Shown: positions 8,224 through 16,438, counted from the stretch's first letter. The stretch is DNA of 64,000 bases from JAVKBW01 sp040222995 (GCA_040222995.1 JAVKBW010000034.1:81827-145826), one strand, 5' to 3'. Made by a program: numbers and translations. Notes: generated by a model not told the origin, from the letters alone.

Positions 8224-9279
8224 TCAATACCTTAGGGTATTCTCTATACTATCTGCTTCTTCAGACTGTGCCCAAACTGTGCCAGCTGAGGCATTGTGCC
8301 TGTCCAGAGCGGCAATGGCCGATTTCTGAAAATCCGGAGCAAGATGGGCGTACCGTTGCACCATGGCGAGCGATTTGTGCCCTGTCAGGTGCATCACCTC
8401 ATAAATCGATACGCCATTCTGGACCAATCGTGAGGCAAACGTGTGCCGCAGGTCATGGAACCGGAAGTCCTTCAATCCCGCCGCACTTCTGGCGCGATCA
8501 AAAGAAGACCGGCAATCGTGCATCACCTTTCCCTTCCAGGTGAAGACCGGTCCTGATAATTGTGGGCCGAGTTCCAGAAGTACCTGACGGGCACGGGCCG
8601 TCAGTCGGATTGATCGATCCTCTCCGTTCTTTGTATCCACGAAGGTGATTCTCGATTGATCCATGTCGACATTCCGCCAGTCCAGCCCCAACAGTTCTGA
8701 TCGCCGTCCACCGGTATCGACGGCAAAGGCGATGATCTGTCGAAGACGTGACGGTGCCGCTTGCATCAGACGATGTTCTTCGTCCGACGTTAGCCAACGA
8801 CACCGGGTTTTTACTTTCTTGGTTTTTGGAAACGTCGGTAACGATACCAAATATCCTTCACGGCACGCCTTGTTCAGGATCGCCCGTAGCGTTGCAAGGT
8901 CCCGCTGAGCGGTACCAGGCTTAACCGTTGCCAATCTGTCCTCCGAAAAGCGGAGAACCTCTCTATGCGATATTTCTGCTACGTTCATCCCATCAAACCG
9001 ATCTAGAAGGAGTTGGAGACGGTATTTCACATTTGTTTCATACCCATTCAAATTTGCACGCTTACGCTCCTGTGCGTACCGCAACAGGGCTTCTCTGAAC
9101 GGCGTATCGGGAACGGCCCCAAAATGATCCTCCAGAAACCTGTCTTTCTCCCATTTGGCAGCGAGTGCCTGTGCTAGTTTCTTATCGTCAGTCCCAGTGC
9201 TTCGGCGTCGACGGATACCGTCTGTGTCGTAGTACTGAACCCACCACTTCGTTGATCCTTTTCGTTTGTAAAGTTGCAT
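8224..9279 (-). CDS. Tyrosine-type site-specific integrase
   Basis: A 351-residue tyrosine recombinase that should integrate and excise the island at tRNA-Thr. The N-terminus (MQLYKRKGSTKWWVQYYDTDG) is the short arm-binding beta region typical of island integrases. A core-binding SAM-like helical part follows (~60-160), then the catalytic domain with DTGGRRSELLGLDW (Arg), HDLRHTFASRL (H-x-x-R) and LTGHKSLAMVQRYAHL (His and nucleophile Tyr). All active-site residues are present, so it may be functional. The ATG follows a strong GAGGAAAAGG. The gene ends 6 bases from the tRNA CCA, and its first 106 bases overlap the excisionase-like ORF. Confidence 0.94.
   Translation of the reverse strand: MQLYKRKGSTKWWVQYYDTDGIRRRRSTGTDDKKLAQALAAKWEKDRFLEDHFGAVPDTPFREALLRYAQERKRANLNGYETNVKYRLQLLLDRFDGMNVAEISHREVLRFSEDRLATVKPGTAQRDLATLRAILNKACREGYLVSLPTFPKTKKVKTRCRWLTSDEEHRLMQAAPSRLRQIIAFAVDTGGRRSELLGLDWRNVDMDQSRITFVDTKNGEDRSIRLTARARQVLLELGPQLSGPVFTWKGKVMHDCRSSFDRARSAAGLKDFRFHDLRHTFASRLVQNGVSIYEVMHLTGHKSLAMVQRYAHLAPDFQKSAIAALDRHNASAGTVWAQSEEADSIENTLRY
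8267..8283 (+). repeat. 17-bp repeat near left island end (within integrase 3' end)
   Basis: TGTGCCCAAACTGTGCC, identical and in the same orientation as 18150-18166. It lies 49 bases inside attL, in the codons for the integrase C-terminus (GTVWA on the minus strand). Could be a recombinase arm site or reflect an older integrase copy. Confidence 0.55.
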
Positions 9280-9563
9280 GATTGCCTTTTCCTCTTCGTG
9301 GTTGAGGTCCGGGCGTTGTCGCGGGATTTATTCTGCTCTGCATGGGCGACGATATCAACGATGTCCCAGCGCCGGGAACGGGCCCCGTAATCCACATAGG
9401 CGATGCACAGCCGGTCGAAGGTCTCGACCGACAGGCAAAGCCATGCCGCCGCCTCGCTTCTGGTCAGATAGCGGCGCGGTGGCAATGGGGCACTGATAGC
9501 CGATGTGTCTTCCGTAACGGGCAAAGCAACAGTCCTGATCTTCAACGTGAACCTATAGTTCAA
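9174..9563 (-). CDS. Excisionase/AlpA-like DNA-binding protein
   Basis: A 129-residue ORF upstream of and overlapping the integrase in another frame. Residues ~31-70 (RRYLTRSEAAAWLCLSVETFDRL, then RRWDIVDIVAH) resemble the winged-helix module of phage excisionases and AlpA-type regulators, which direct excision and repress or activate int. The C-terminal third, lying inside the integrase overlap, is low-complexity and Thr/Ser/Lys-rich and may be incidental. The start is uncertain: the longest form uses TTG at 9563, while TTG at 9524 has an AGGA element upstream. Position, size and HTH pattern support an Xis role; sequence support alone is modest. Confidence 0.6.
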   Translation of the reverse strand: MNYRFTLKIRTVALPVTEDTSAISAPLPPRRYLTRSEAAAWLCLSVETFDRLCIAYVDYGARSRRWDIVDIVAHAEQNKSRDNARTSTTKRKRQSCNFTNEKDQRSGGFSTTTQTVSVDAEALGLTIRN

Positions 9564-9687
9564 TCAAAGCTGATGCCGGATCGGAGCGATCATTCCCGTA
9601 TCGTTACGAGAAGCACGGGAACGCCCATACCGGACACCCGGCGAATCAGCGCGACCGGTATACGGAAAGCTGCTTCGACATTTCAAA

Positions 9688-9710
9688 CCCGTATACGTAT
9701 ACGTAACGGG
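9688..9710. promoter_or_regulatory. Operator-like dyad, copy 1 (contains TACGTATACGTA)
   Basis: CCCGT...ACGGG flanks surround overlapping GTATAC units; the perfect 12-bp palindrome lies at 9694-9705. It is shared with the 9763-9780 site and lies upstream of the minus-strand excisionase-like ORF. Confidence 0.5.
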
Positions 9711-9762
9711 AATTCAGGTATTTTGAGAAAATTGAAAATAATTTCGGAAACTGTTTCCAGAT

Positions 9763-9780
9763 CCCTACGTATACGTAGGG
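9763..9780. promoter_or_regulatory. Operator-like dyad, copy 2 (18-bp perfect palindrome)
   Basis: CCCTACGTATACGTAGGG is a perfect 18-bp palindrome with the same TACGTATACGTA core as the site at 9694, about seven helical turns away. A dimeric regulator or recombination-directionality factor could bind both. Confidence 0.5.
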
Positions 9781-10011
9781 GAAAGCACTGTTACTGATTT
9801 TCAAAATGACACGCCATCACGCGCATTCCTGTTCTCGGAAAATATCCAAATACCGAATCGGTGGTTTCGGAATGATTCAATTTTAAGGCTGATTATCAGA
9901 CAAGAACGTCCGCTCCTGATATTGATGCGGACAGGTACCTCTGTAAGTCGGAATGACCCTAAAGTGCCATCAACGGACTATCTTCTGCGCGTTGCTCAAA
10001 AGACAACTAGC

Positions 10012-10680
10012 CTATTGGTTTAAATTTACCTTGGAGGACTGCTTGGGGTAGTTGTGCACATGCTGGAAGGTTCCGTCGGCGCGACGCACAACCAATTCCG
10101 ACGGCCGGTGTTCGCGCACATAGCGGCGACTCGTCTTTAGGCCTTCAGCCTTGTTCTCAAAAAACATGGAAGGTACGTCGGATTTGTCCAGTAACAGCGC
10201 CCATCGCCCATCATTTGCCTTCTGGAAGTAGTAGCGCGCCTTGGAGGTCGATTCCCCAAAATCCAGAACCGGTTGTACGCCTTCGCTGATCCTTTGAAAC
10301 ATTGCACGCAGGTCCCAGAATCCTGTCTCCACTCTGGCTTGCAAGTTGGACCAATGTTCTTCGCCACCTTTGCGCAATTCTGAGAGCGGCTTTTCACCGG
10401 TCGTTTTGAGGTCGTCAAGGCGATTGCTGATATCTTTCATTCCAAAGTTGCGTAATTTTCCCCCGAGTTCCTCTAGACTATCGCCTATTTCCTGTGCTCG
10501 TATTTGCAGGTGCTTGACGGTCCTCTCCCAATCGATAGGTGTTACAGTTCCTGAGACAAAATCTGAGTCTTTTCGCTGGGTGGCAAGCTGAGAGCGAAAC
10601 TTCTCGATTCGGTCGTTGAGGGAATCCAACTCCTTCTCAGCGTCCCGTGTGTATTTTTCACTGTCTTTAGGTCTATTCAT
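10012..10680 (-). CDS. Coiled-coil protein with C-terminal DUF2188 domain
   Basis: A 222-residue cytosolic protein. Residues ~1-130 are strongly helical and charged (SEKYTRDAEKELDSLNDRIEK and later heptads) and probably form a coiled coil. Residues ~155-222 match DUF2188 in layout: YYFQKANDGRWALLLD, a Lys/Ala-rich helix with REHRPSELVVRRADG, then a terminal HVHNYP. DUF2188 domains are small and of unknown function, often in mobile or poorly characterised loci. The start ATG at 10680 has a textbook GGAGGGG 5 bases upstream; an in-frame extension to 10734 is less likely. It stands alone on the minus strand in the island. Confidence 0.8.
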   Translation of the reverse strand: MNRPKDSEKYTRDAEKELDSLNDRIEKFRSQLATQRKDSDFVSGTVTPIDWERTVKHLQIRAQEIGDSLEELGGKLRNFGMKDISNRLDDLKTTGEKPLSELRKGGEEHWSNLQARVETGFWDLRAMFQRISEGVQPVLDFGESTSKARYYFQKANDGRWALLLDKSDVPSMFFENKAEGLKTSRRYVREHRPSELVVRRADGTFQHVHNYPKQSSKVNLNQ

Positions 10681-11024
10681 TAACCCCTCCTGTCGGCTGG
10701 CGTATGTTAGAATAATGCCTAAAACGACTGTCATACAAATCTAGAGGCACCTCAGATCAATCATTTTGCATCAAGATAACGTAGACAAACCGGACAGCCC
10801 TTGGTGCGTCTACTCAAGAAACTGGTCTCTTGCAAAATCAAATCAACAAAATTCTGGTACCTCCTCCCGAGCGACTTTTTCAACATTGTCTGCCAATTCC
10901 CGAACTCATATGATCACGTCATTGTATTGTTTCTCGATCAAGGGCATAGGTGCAGCTTAGGTTTCGGCACTCGTTATGTGTCAGAGCATGCGTCGTTGAA
11001 TATGGTTTTGAAAGCAGGCCGTTT
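10681..11024. other. Divergent intergenic region between DUF2188 gene and MFS gene
   Basis: AT-rich, no convincing gene. It must hold the promoters of both divergent genes; I see no clear operator. The open frame of the MFS gene extends back to a GTG at 10950, but that extra sequence does not look like a transporter N-terminus. Confidence 0.4.
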
Positions 11025-12308
11025 TTGATCCGAGTTTTATCGAGTATTTGGGCTCTTCTTCTTGGCATTGTCTTAATCATGCTGGGCAACGGCATGCAGT
11101 TCACGCTTATCGGCTTGCGTGGCGAGATCGAGGGCTTCTCAGCACAGGAACTAGCGATTGTCACCTCCGGTTATTTCACGGGGTTTCTGATAGGTGCGCG
11201 CCTGACCCCGGTGATGATTCGTCGCGTCGGTCATGTCCGCGTTTTTGCGGCGCTCGGTAGTTTTATGTCTGCTGGTTTGATCGCTTTCACGTTGCTCGCC
11301 GAGCCCTGGGCGTGGACAGTCTTGCGTGTTCTTGTGGGGTTTTGCATGTCCGGTATCTACGTTACCGCAGAAAGCTGGCTAAACTATGCTGCCACGAACA
11401 AAACTCGAGGCAAGGTATTGGCGGCATACATGATCGCCCAAACGATTGGCATTATAGGGGCTCAGGGTCTCCTGACGTTAGGAGACGCTGAAACAGCCTC
11501 ATTGTTCATTGGTGCGTCAATTCTGGTTTCCATCTCTTTCGCGCCGGTGCTTTTGTCCGTTAACCCGGCTCCGGTGACAGAGGTTGCTCAACCAATGCCC
11601 CTTCGTGAGCTGTTTTCGAGTTCGCCTCTGGGTACAGTTGGGATTTTTCTGTTGGGCAGTATTTATGCAACACAATCCGGAATGGGGGCTGTCTTCGGCG
11701 CCCAAATTGGCTTGTCTGTAGATGAGATCGCATTGTTTGTTGCGATGCTTTTTGCCGGCGCATTGCTGTTTCAGGCTCCAATAGGGTGGCTTTCAGACAG
11801 AATGGATCGGCGCAAGCTAATCTTCCTCGCGTCGGCTTTTGGTGCAGTCTGTTGCGTGATTGGTTGGTTTGCTGGAGGCAGCCTGTTGCCGCTACTTGCC
11901 GCCGCCTTCTTCGCAGGAGGAGTGACCACCCCGCTCTATGCACTGTTTCTTGCCTATACAAATGATTTCCTGTCGACTGAAGCGATGCCTGCGGCGTCAG
12001 GCACACTTGTGCTTACATTCGGGGTCGGAGCGATTTTGGGTCCGCTGCTCGTCGGCTGGTGGATGGAGCAACTTGGTCCGTTTGCATTCTGGTTGGTGCT
12101 TGGGGCGACGTTCGCCTCTATCGCAATCTATGCGCTTTACCGGATGACGCAACGCCAAGCCACACCGGTGGCAGAGACAGAAAGTTATCTGGGCGTGCTG
12201 CCGACCGCTTCGCCACTCACAGTCGAAACGGCAAACACCTGGTCAGCAGAGCAGCCAGACTCGGATGACCAAAACTCAAGTGGAACGGACGAGAATCTCT
12301 CAAAATAA
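11025..12308 (+). CDS. MFS transporter, YcaD-like
   Basis: A 12-helix major facilitator in the inner membrane. The first helix (LIRVLSSIWALLLGIVLIMLGNGMQ) and the AxGxxxGxxxxP-type loops (GYFTGFLIGARLTPVMIRRVGH; GWLSDRMDRRKLIF, the MFS signature loop between helices 2-3 and its repeat in the second half) fit the YcaD/TsgA-like group; the substrate is unknown. The C-terminal ~50 residues form a polar tail. No ATG is near the first helix: TTG at 11025 gives the expected N-terminus (AGCAGG upstream), while GTG at 10950 gives a longer form. Island cargo; the next gene, an EamA exporter, is convergent. Confidence 0.88.
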   Translation: MIRVLSSIWALLLGIVLIMLGNGMQFTLIGLRGEIEGFSAQELAIVTSGYFTGFLIGARLTPVMIRRVGHVRVFAALGSFMSAGLIAFTLLAEPWAWTVLRVLVGFCMSGIYVTAESWLNYAATNKTRGKVLAAYMIAQTIGIIGAQGLLTLGDAETASLFIGASILVSISFAPVLLSVNPAPVTEVAQPMPLRELFSSSPLGTVGIFLLGSIYATQSGMGAVFGAQIGLSVDEIALFVAMLFAGALLFQAPIGWLSDRMDRRKLIFLASAFGAVCCVIGWFAGGSLLPLLAAAFFAGGVTTPLYALFLAYTNDFLSTEAMPAASGTLVLTFGVGAILGPLLVGWWMEQLGPFAFWLVLGATFASIAIYALYRMTQRQATPVAETESYLGVLPTASPLTVETANTWSAEQPDSDDQNSSGTDENLSK

Positions 12309-12548
12309 AATCGTTGGCTTCGGGTCAAATCAAGTTCACTTGGACTAGCGGATATTGCTTCCGCTTCCGAGCACCAAACCAGATATTCAGGCCGGTTCTG
12401 TCTATTGCACATCCAATAACGGACACTTCAGGTGAGGGTCTAGATGGTCGCCTTCGTGCGAAGAACTGACATTTCCTGATGCCGAATAGGATTGTATTAC
12501 CTATCACAAAATGCTCGGTCTATCGTTTCGTCTTTTGTGTCGTTTCCA

Positions 12549-13481
12549 TTAACCCGCCTTTTGCGCTTTTGTTGCTGAGGCGACCGCCAAATGATCTGCT
12601 GTTGCACGATTGAATACGACTTCCACTACACCGGCAACGACGATCAAAGTTGCGCCTGTGGCTTCCCGCCAACCGAAATTCTCGTCTGTTAGCAGGGCCG
12701 CGCTGATCACCCCAACGACGAGTTCGGAAAGCAGCAAAATTCCGAAAACGCCTGTCCCAATTTTTGATGGTGACCAAAACAAGATGGCGGTCGTTGGCAG
12801 GACAAACAGCAATGAAATCCCCAGCAACAACGGGAGACTTACCACTGCCATGTCTAGAGTTGGAATTGCGCCAATCGATCCCGCCAAAATGGGGTACTGA
12901 TAGACCGTTGCAATCAGCCCGAAGACAATAACGATAAATAGAAGGGGAAATACCCCTTCCGGCTGTTCAACCTCTGTCCGCGCCGCACCGGCGGCAACAA
13001 GCATCCCGCCGATCAAACCAAACCAATCCCCTAACTTCACTGGGATCGGTACACCGGCATCTGTACCGACAGCTATCCAGACACCCGCCAACGCCAAAAC
13101 AAGTGTTGCCGCTCGTGGCCAGCGAGGCCGGCGCTTCAGGAAAACTGCTTCAATGAGCGTAGCCCAAAGCGGCGTCATGTAAAAAAACACCAACGCACGG
13201 ATTACGTCGGTAACCAGGAATGAGTTTGCATAGAAAATTACGCCACTGCCTAGCAGCAAGCCGCACGCCCAATGCCGCAGCCCGATCTGCTTCCCGTTCC
13301 ATAGCCGCCAAACGGCAATTGGCGTTAAGACCGCGAATGAAATGACATACTGGGCAACAGTGCCCCAACCACCTGTCATCCCAGCATCCAGTAACAGTCG
13401 CTGTGGTAACCAATACAGACCCCACGCGCCTGCTGACACGAACACGACAAAACAGATGAGAAAGTAGCGCGGGTGGCCCAT
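12549..13481 (-). CDS. DMT-superfamily (EamA) transporter
   Basis: A 310-residue membrane protein with about ten hydrophobic helices arranged as two EamA repeats (first ~5-140, second ~155-290), the drug/metabolite-transporter architecture. The second repeat contains LLLSELVVGVISAALLTDENFGWREATGA, close to the EamA consensus around the conserved proline/glutamate region. The substrate is unknown; related proteins export amino acids or other small metabolites. It is transcribed toward the convergent MFS gene, 240 bases away, and belongs to the island. A candidate -10 (TATAAT read on the minus strand, 13522-13527) lies about 40 bases upstream of the ATG. Confidence 0.9.
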   Translation of the reverse strand: MGHPRYFLICFVVFVSAGAWGLYWLPQRLLLDAGMTGGWGTVAQYVISFAVLTPIAVWRLWNGKQIGLRHWACGLLLGSGVIFYANSFLVTDVIRALVFFYMTPLWATLIEAVFLKRRPRWPRAATLVLALAGVWIAVGTDAGVPIPVKLGDWFGLIGGMLVAAGAARTEVEQPEGVFPLLFIVIVFGLIATVYQYPILAGSIGAIPTLDMAVVSLPLLLGISLLFVLPTTAILFWSPSKIGTGVFGILLLSELVVGVISAALLTDENFGWREATGATLIVVAGVVEVVFNRATADHLAVASATKAQKAG

Positions 13482-13832
13482 ATGCTATTCCTTAAAGGCA
13501 CGATATGCGCCACTCGCGTCAATTATACAGTCATGTATTTCCGATTGGAAGGTAACCGGCCGTCAAGGGGGATAGATTAAGCACTATATGTCGGCGATCC
13601 TTCGTTGTCCGCCAAGGGTCATCTTCAAACGTGTCGCGAATCGATGAAATACGTCTGTTCCAGAGGGATTGGCGGACCGTTGGTGCCATCGCGTCTACCC
13701 CTCACCCGAAAGCAGACATAAAACTCTATCCGGGAGATCGGCTGATTAATGCCAATAGCAGCCAGTCAGGTTTGCGGAGCAATTGAACTAGTTTGTACAG
13801 CTTTGATGGCCCAACATTGGCCTGTGATAGAC
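13482..13832. other. Intergenic region inside the island
   Basis: 351 bases with no convincing coding frame. On the minus strand TATAAT (13522-13527) may be the -10 of the EamA gene, with only a weak -35 (TTCCAA). The rest shows no repeat or hairpin that I recognise. Confidence 0.35.
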
Positions 13833-14486
13833 TTACTTGCGCAATAGCGGCTCAGCCAATTCCAGGGCTTCTGCTGTGGTAATAAGGGACATTGGCTGCA
13901 CAATGCTTCGTATAGATTCAGCAATCTTCATATTGTGCCGTAGGGCTATCGCACATTTCTGGATCGTATCGACATCATCGGAAGATACCTTGATGTTCAC
14001 GTTAACTGAGAAACGTTCATCCGTCGCCTCTTCAGCTCCGCCGCTATTTTTGCTTTCCTTGTCATTGGCGGGCTCTCTCGTATCGTAGTCACCGGTGAGG
14101 TAGGGCAGATACTGCCGATCTGTTTGCATGATGTGCATACGGAGCCATTTGGACAGGTAAAGCAAAAGCTTATCGGGATCGAGTTTCTCTGGACAATCCT
14201 GTTCTATTTTTCTTATTGCTAGGATCACTCTGACAAATTCGAGATGTTTCATATGATGCGCTGCCAAATCCGGATAGGCGTAGTCACGCATCAGTTTCTC
14301 TTCCCTTTGGAAGTGCTCCTTTACATATCGGGACAGTCTCTCTGTTATCTGAGAAAGATGAATGGATGCGGCATCGTCTTCAACATGCTGTGCCAGGGCG
14401 TTGACGACATCAAATAACTCACGATGGTCGTTGTCTATAAGTCGAATTCCGACAGAGTATTTCTCTGACCATTCCATATAAACCAA
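13833..14486 (-). CDS. Bacteriohemerythrin with C-terminal extension
   Basis: A 217-residue cytosolic protein. Residues ~1-130 are a bacteriohemerythrin four-helix bundle with the full di-iron ligand set: IDNDH, HFQRE (HxxxE), HHMKH (HxxxH) and HIMQTD (HxxxxD). Such proteins bind O2 (or NO) reversibly and act in oxygen delivery or sensing. After an Asn/Lys/Glu/Gly linker an extra ~75 residues follow (VNVNIKVSSDDVDTIQ... to the end), which I do not recognise and which could be an output or partner-binding domain. The gene is divergent from a second hemerythrin (14799). The ATG at 14486 is followed by in-frame ATG 14477; either is possible. Confidence 0.93.
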   Translation of the reverse strand: MVYMEWSEKYSVGIRLIDNDHRELFDVVNALAQHVEDDAASIHLSQITERLSRYVKEHFQREEKLMRDYAYPDLAAHHMKHLEFVRVILAIRKIEQDCPEKLDPDKLLLYLSKWLRMHIMQTDRQYLPYLTGDYDTREPANDKESKNSGGAEEATDERFSVNVNIKVSSDDVDTIQKCAIALRHNMKIAESIRSIVQPMSLITTAEALELAEPLLRK

Positions 14487-14798
14487 CGTTGCTATCCCTT
14501 ACTGCAGCTAAGGTTCATTCTTGTCGACATCCGGACATTTTTCGAAAAGCCATAACTCCGCTCTGAGCCAATGATTTGTTACCACGATTTGGCTGTGGCT
14601 GCTGTGCGGAGTCAACAGGATTCATCTCACTAGACTATTAGAGCCTACATAGAAAACTATCAACTTAGGAGGTTCACGTTATCGTGCTTTAACAAATATA
14701 AATTGCTATGGATCGATAAAAGTGAAACAATAATATCCTACTGTTTTTATTAGTAAAATCTTTCCTTTCATATGATTGTTCTTCTTGGAGATTAGATA
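14487..14798. other. Divergent regulatory region between two hemerythrin genes
   Basis: 312 very AT-rich bases, including a loose inverted repeat around TACTGTTTTTATTAGTA and a GGAG ribosome-binding element at 14787-14790 serving the plus-strand gene. No further gene seen. Confidence 0.45.
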
Positions 14799-15239
14799 CT
14801 GAAACAATTAAAGGTACCGGATACATTTCTTATTAAATTTGACGGTATTGATGCCGAGCATAGAGGTCTAGTTGACCTACTGAACGGCCTGCGATCCAAG
14901 CTTGAAGACGGCAAGCTTCATGCTCTGAACGACCCCCTTGGCGAATTCTATCGTTTACTTGCGCTTCATTTTGAGCACGAGGAAGCTGAGATGCGGGGCA
15001 TCGGTTACGATGCGATTGATGCGCATGTGGTGCACCACACGCATTGTTTAGAAAGAGTCAAAGAATTGGCGATAAAGTACCGTTCAGCCGGGTCACTTAC
15101 AGAGAATATTCTGATTCAGTGTTTCGATACTATTATCGAAGACATTGCCAAAGCCGATCTGATGTTTGGTGAGTTTTTGGACGAGAAGGGGTTAAGGGAA
15201 GGCAGCGACTATTTAGGCCAGGCCCACACAATCCGTTAG
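14799..15239 (+). CDS. Hemerythrin-like protein with apparent CTG start
   Basis: A 146-residue hemerythrin-like protein. The frame is open from 14796 (TAG just before), but the first ATG in frame is at 14991, in the middle of the bundle; no GTG or TTG occurs earlier. The conserved part upstream (FDGIDAEHRGLVDLL with ligand His21; HFEHE, His57 and Glu61) must be translated, so I place the start at CTG 14799, 8 bases after GGAG; ATA 14796 is an alternative. HVVHH (76-80) is present. The last motif reads DIAKAD instead of HxxxxD: one iron-ligand histidine is Asp, so the metal site may be altered or the protein may work as a divergent sensor. GAF-HD-GYP follows. Confidence 0.8.
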   Translation: MKQLKVPDTFLIKFDGIDAEHRGLVDLLNGLRSKLEDGKLHALNDPLGEFYRLLALHFEHEEAEMRGIGYDAIDAHVVHHTHCLERVKELAIKYRSAGSLTENILIQCFDTIIEDIAKADLMFGEFLDEKGLREGSDYLGQAHTIR

Positions 15240-15290
15240 CAGATACGCTGCGAATACTATAAAGCGATGACAACACCCGGAAAGCTATTT

Positions 15291-15308
15291 ATGAATGTCG
15301 CATCTTGA
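15291..15308 (+). CDS. Possible 5-codon leader ORF before the HD-GYP gene
   Basis: ATG-AAT-GTC-GCA-TCT-TGA (MNVAS) preceded by GGAAAG with 6-base spacing. Its TGA overlaps the TTG start of the next gene (TTGA), the arrangement expected for termination-reinitiation coupling. The HD-GYP TTG itself has no Shine-Dalgarno of its own. Too short to judge from coding statistics. Confidence 0.3.
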   Translation: MNVAS

Positions 15309-16438
15309 AAAATTTGGAAGCGGAATTGCTTGCCTTCTCAAAGCGGGAATTCGTTACCGACCATGACATCTACAGAAAGCTTTTAAGTCTGTCTCTAGAG
15401 TATGCCGACGGCGACATCGGTTACTTTCATCTGTATGACGAAGAACATGGGCAAGTGCGACTGCCAATATGGACCGATGCTGTTCTTAAAGGATGTCTGA
15501 CGGACGAAGAAAGCCACTACAACCTCACAAATGCCGGTTTTTGGGCTGATTGCATCAGGCAGAAAGCAACTACCGTTCATAACCATGTTCAGACATCGAA
15601 TGAGAAACTAAATTTGCCTCCCGGACATGTTGAGTTCGCTCATCATATCAGCACACCGATAGTACAAGATGGGAAAATTGTTGCAGTTATCGGCCTAGGT
15701 GGAAATAGCACTCCTTTTACGAAGGCGCATTCGATTGCATTGGAGCAAGTGGCATCTCGCGGATGGTCGGTTGCAAGTCAACAAGTTGCAGGTCGCCTGC
15801 AAAAGACGACCGCAGAGCATCAGAAATTTGACAGCAAGCCCACACGAGATTCGCTATTCGAGATGATCGTCACGATTGGCAGAGCCATTGAGCTTCGAGA
15901 TGAGTACACTTACCGGCATCAGGAAAATGTTGCGTACATAAGCGGCCGAATTGCGGCAACCATGAACCTGACCGAGGAAGAGCAGTTTGGCCTCTATCTC
16001 GGTGCTTCGATCCATGACATTGGCAAACTGGGGATTCCATCGCTCATCCTGAACAAAACTGGCAAAATGATTCCTGTCGAAATGGCGCTCCTAAAAATGC
16101 ATCCAGAGTATGGTGCCAATATGTTTCTGGGCTCAGAGCTTCCCTGGCCCATCCACAAGATGATCCTGCAACATCACGAGCGCCTTGATGGCTCTGGTTA
16201 TCCAAATGAACTGACGCAAGACGATATTTGTATCGAGGCAAGAATTATCGCTGTTGCTGATACTTTCGATGCGATGGCCGCTGACCGACCTTACCGAAAG
16301 GCGCCAGGAAGAGAGGCCGCCTTAGCCGTACTAATTGAAGGCCGAGGAACATTATATGATCCTTATGTCGTTGATGCATTCAGAGCCTGTCTGAAAAACG
16401 ATCCTTTGCTCAATGGAGAGAACTACCTCGAACGATAA
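15305..16438 (+). CDS. GAF-like + HD-GYP cyclic-di-GMP phosphodiesterase
   Basis: A 377-residue signalling protein. Residues ~10-165 look like a GAF sensor domain (YADGDIGYFHLYDEEHGQ; ISTPIVQDGKIVAVIGLGG). Residues ~185-365 are an HD-GYP domain with the catalytic HD at about 237-238 (SIHDIGKLGIP), HHERLDGSGYP (GYP at ~298-300) and VADTFDAMAADRPYR. HD-GYP enzymes hydrolyse c-di-GMP, lowering it and favouring motility. The start is unusual: a TTG at 15305 overlapped by the stop of a tiny leader. It lies 65 bases downstream of a hemerythrin gene and is probably co-transcribed with it, so an oxygen- or NO-responsive input is a reasonable inference. Confidence 0.92.
   Translation: MKNLEAELLAFSKREFVTDHDIYRKLLSLSLEYADGDIGYFHLYDEEHGQVRLPIWTDAVLKGCLTDEESHYNLTNAGFWADCIRQKATTVHNHVQTSNEKLNLPPGHVEFAHHISTPIVQDGKIVAVIGLGGNSTPFTKAHSIALEQVASRGWSVASQQVAGRLQKTTAEHQKFDSKPTRDSLFEMIVTIGRAIELRDEYTYRHQENVAYISGRIAATMNLTEEEQFGLYLGASIHDIGKLGIPSLILNKTGKMIPVEMALLKMHPEYGANMFLGSELPWPIHKMILQHHERLDGSGYPNELTQDDICIEARIIAVADTFDAMAADRPYRKAPGREAALAVLIEGRGTLYDPYVVDAFRACLKNDPLLNGENYLER

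Larger units (their letters stand above)
9564..10011. other. Intergenic region upstream of xis/int with palindromic operator-like sites
   Basis: No gene seen in 448 bases. The stretch is AT-rich and carries several dyad elements: the 12-mer palindrome TACGTATACGTA twice, 72 bases apart, and GGAAAC-T-GTTTCC at 9746-9758. It probably holds the control region for excisionase/integrase and possibly recombinase arm sites. Confidence 0.5.
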
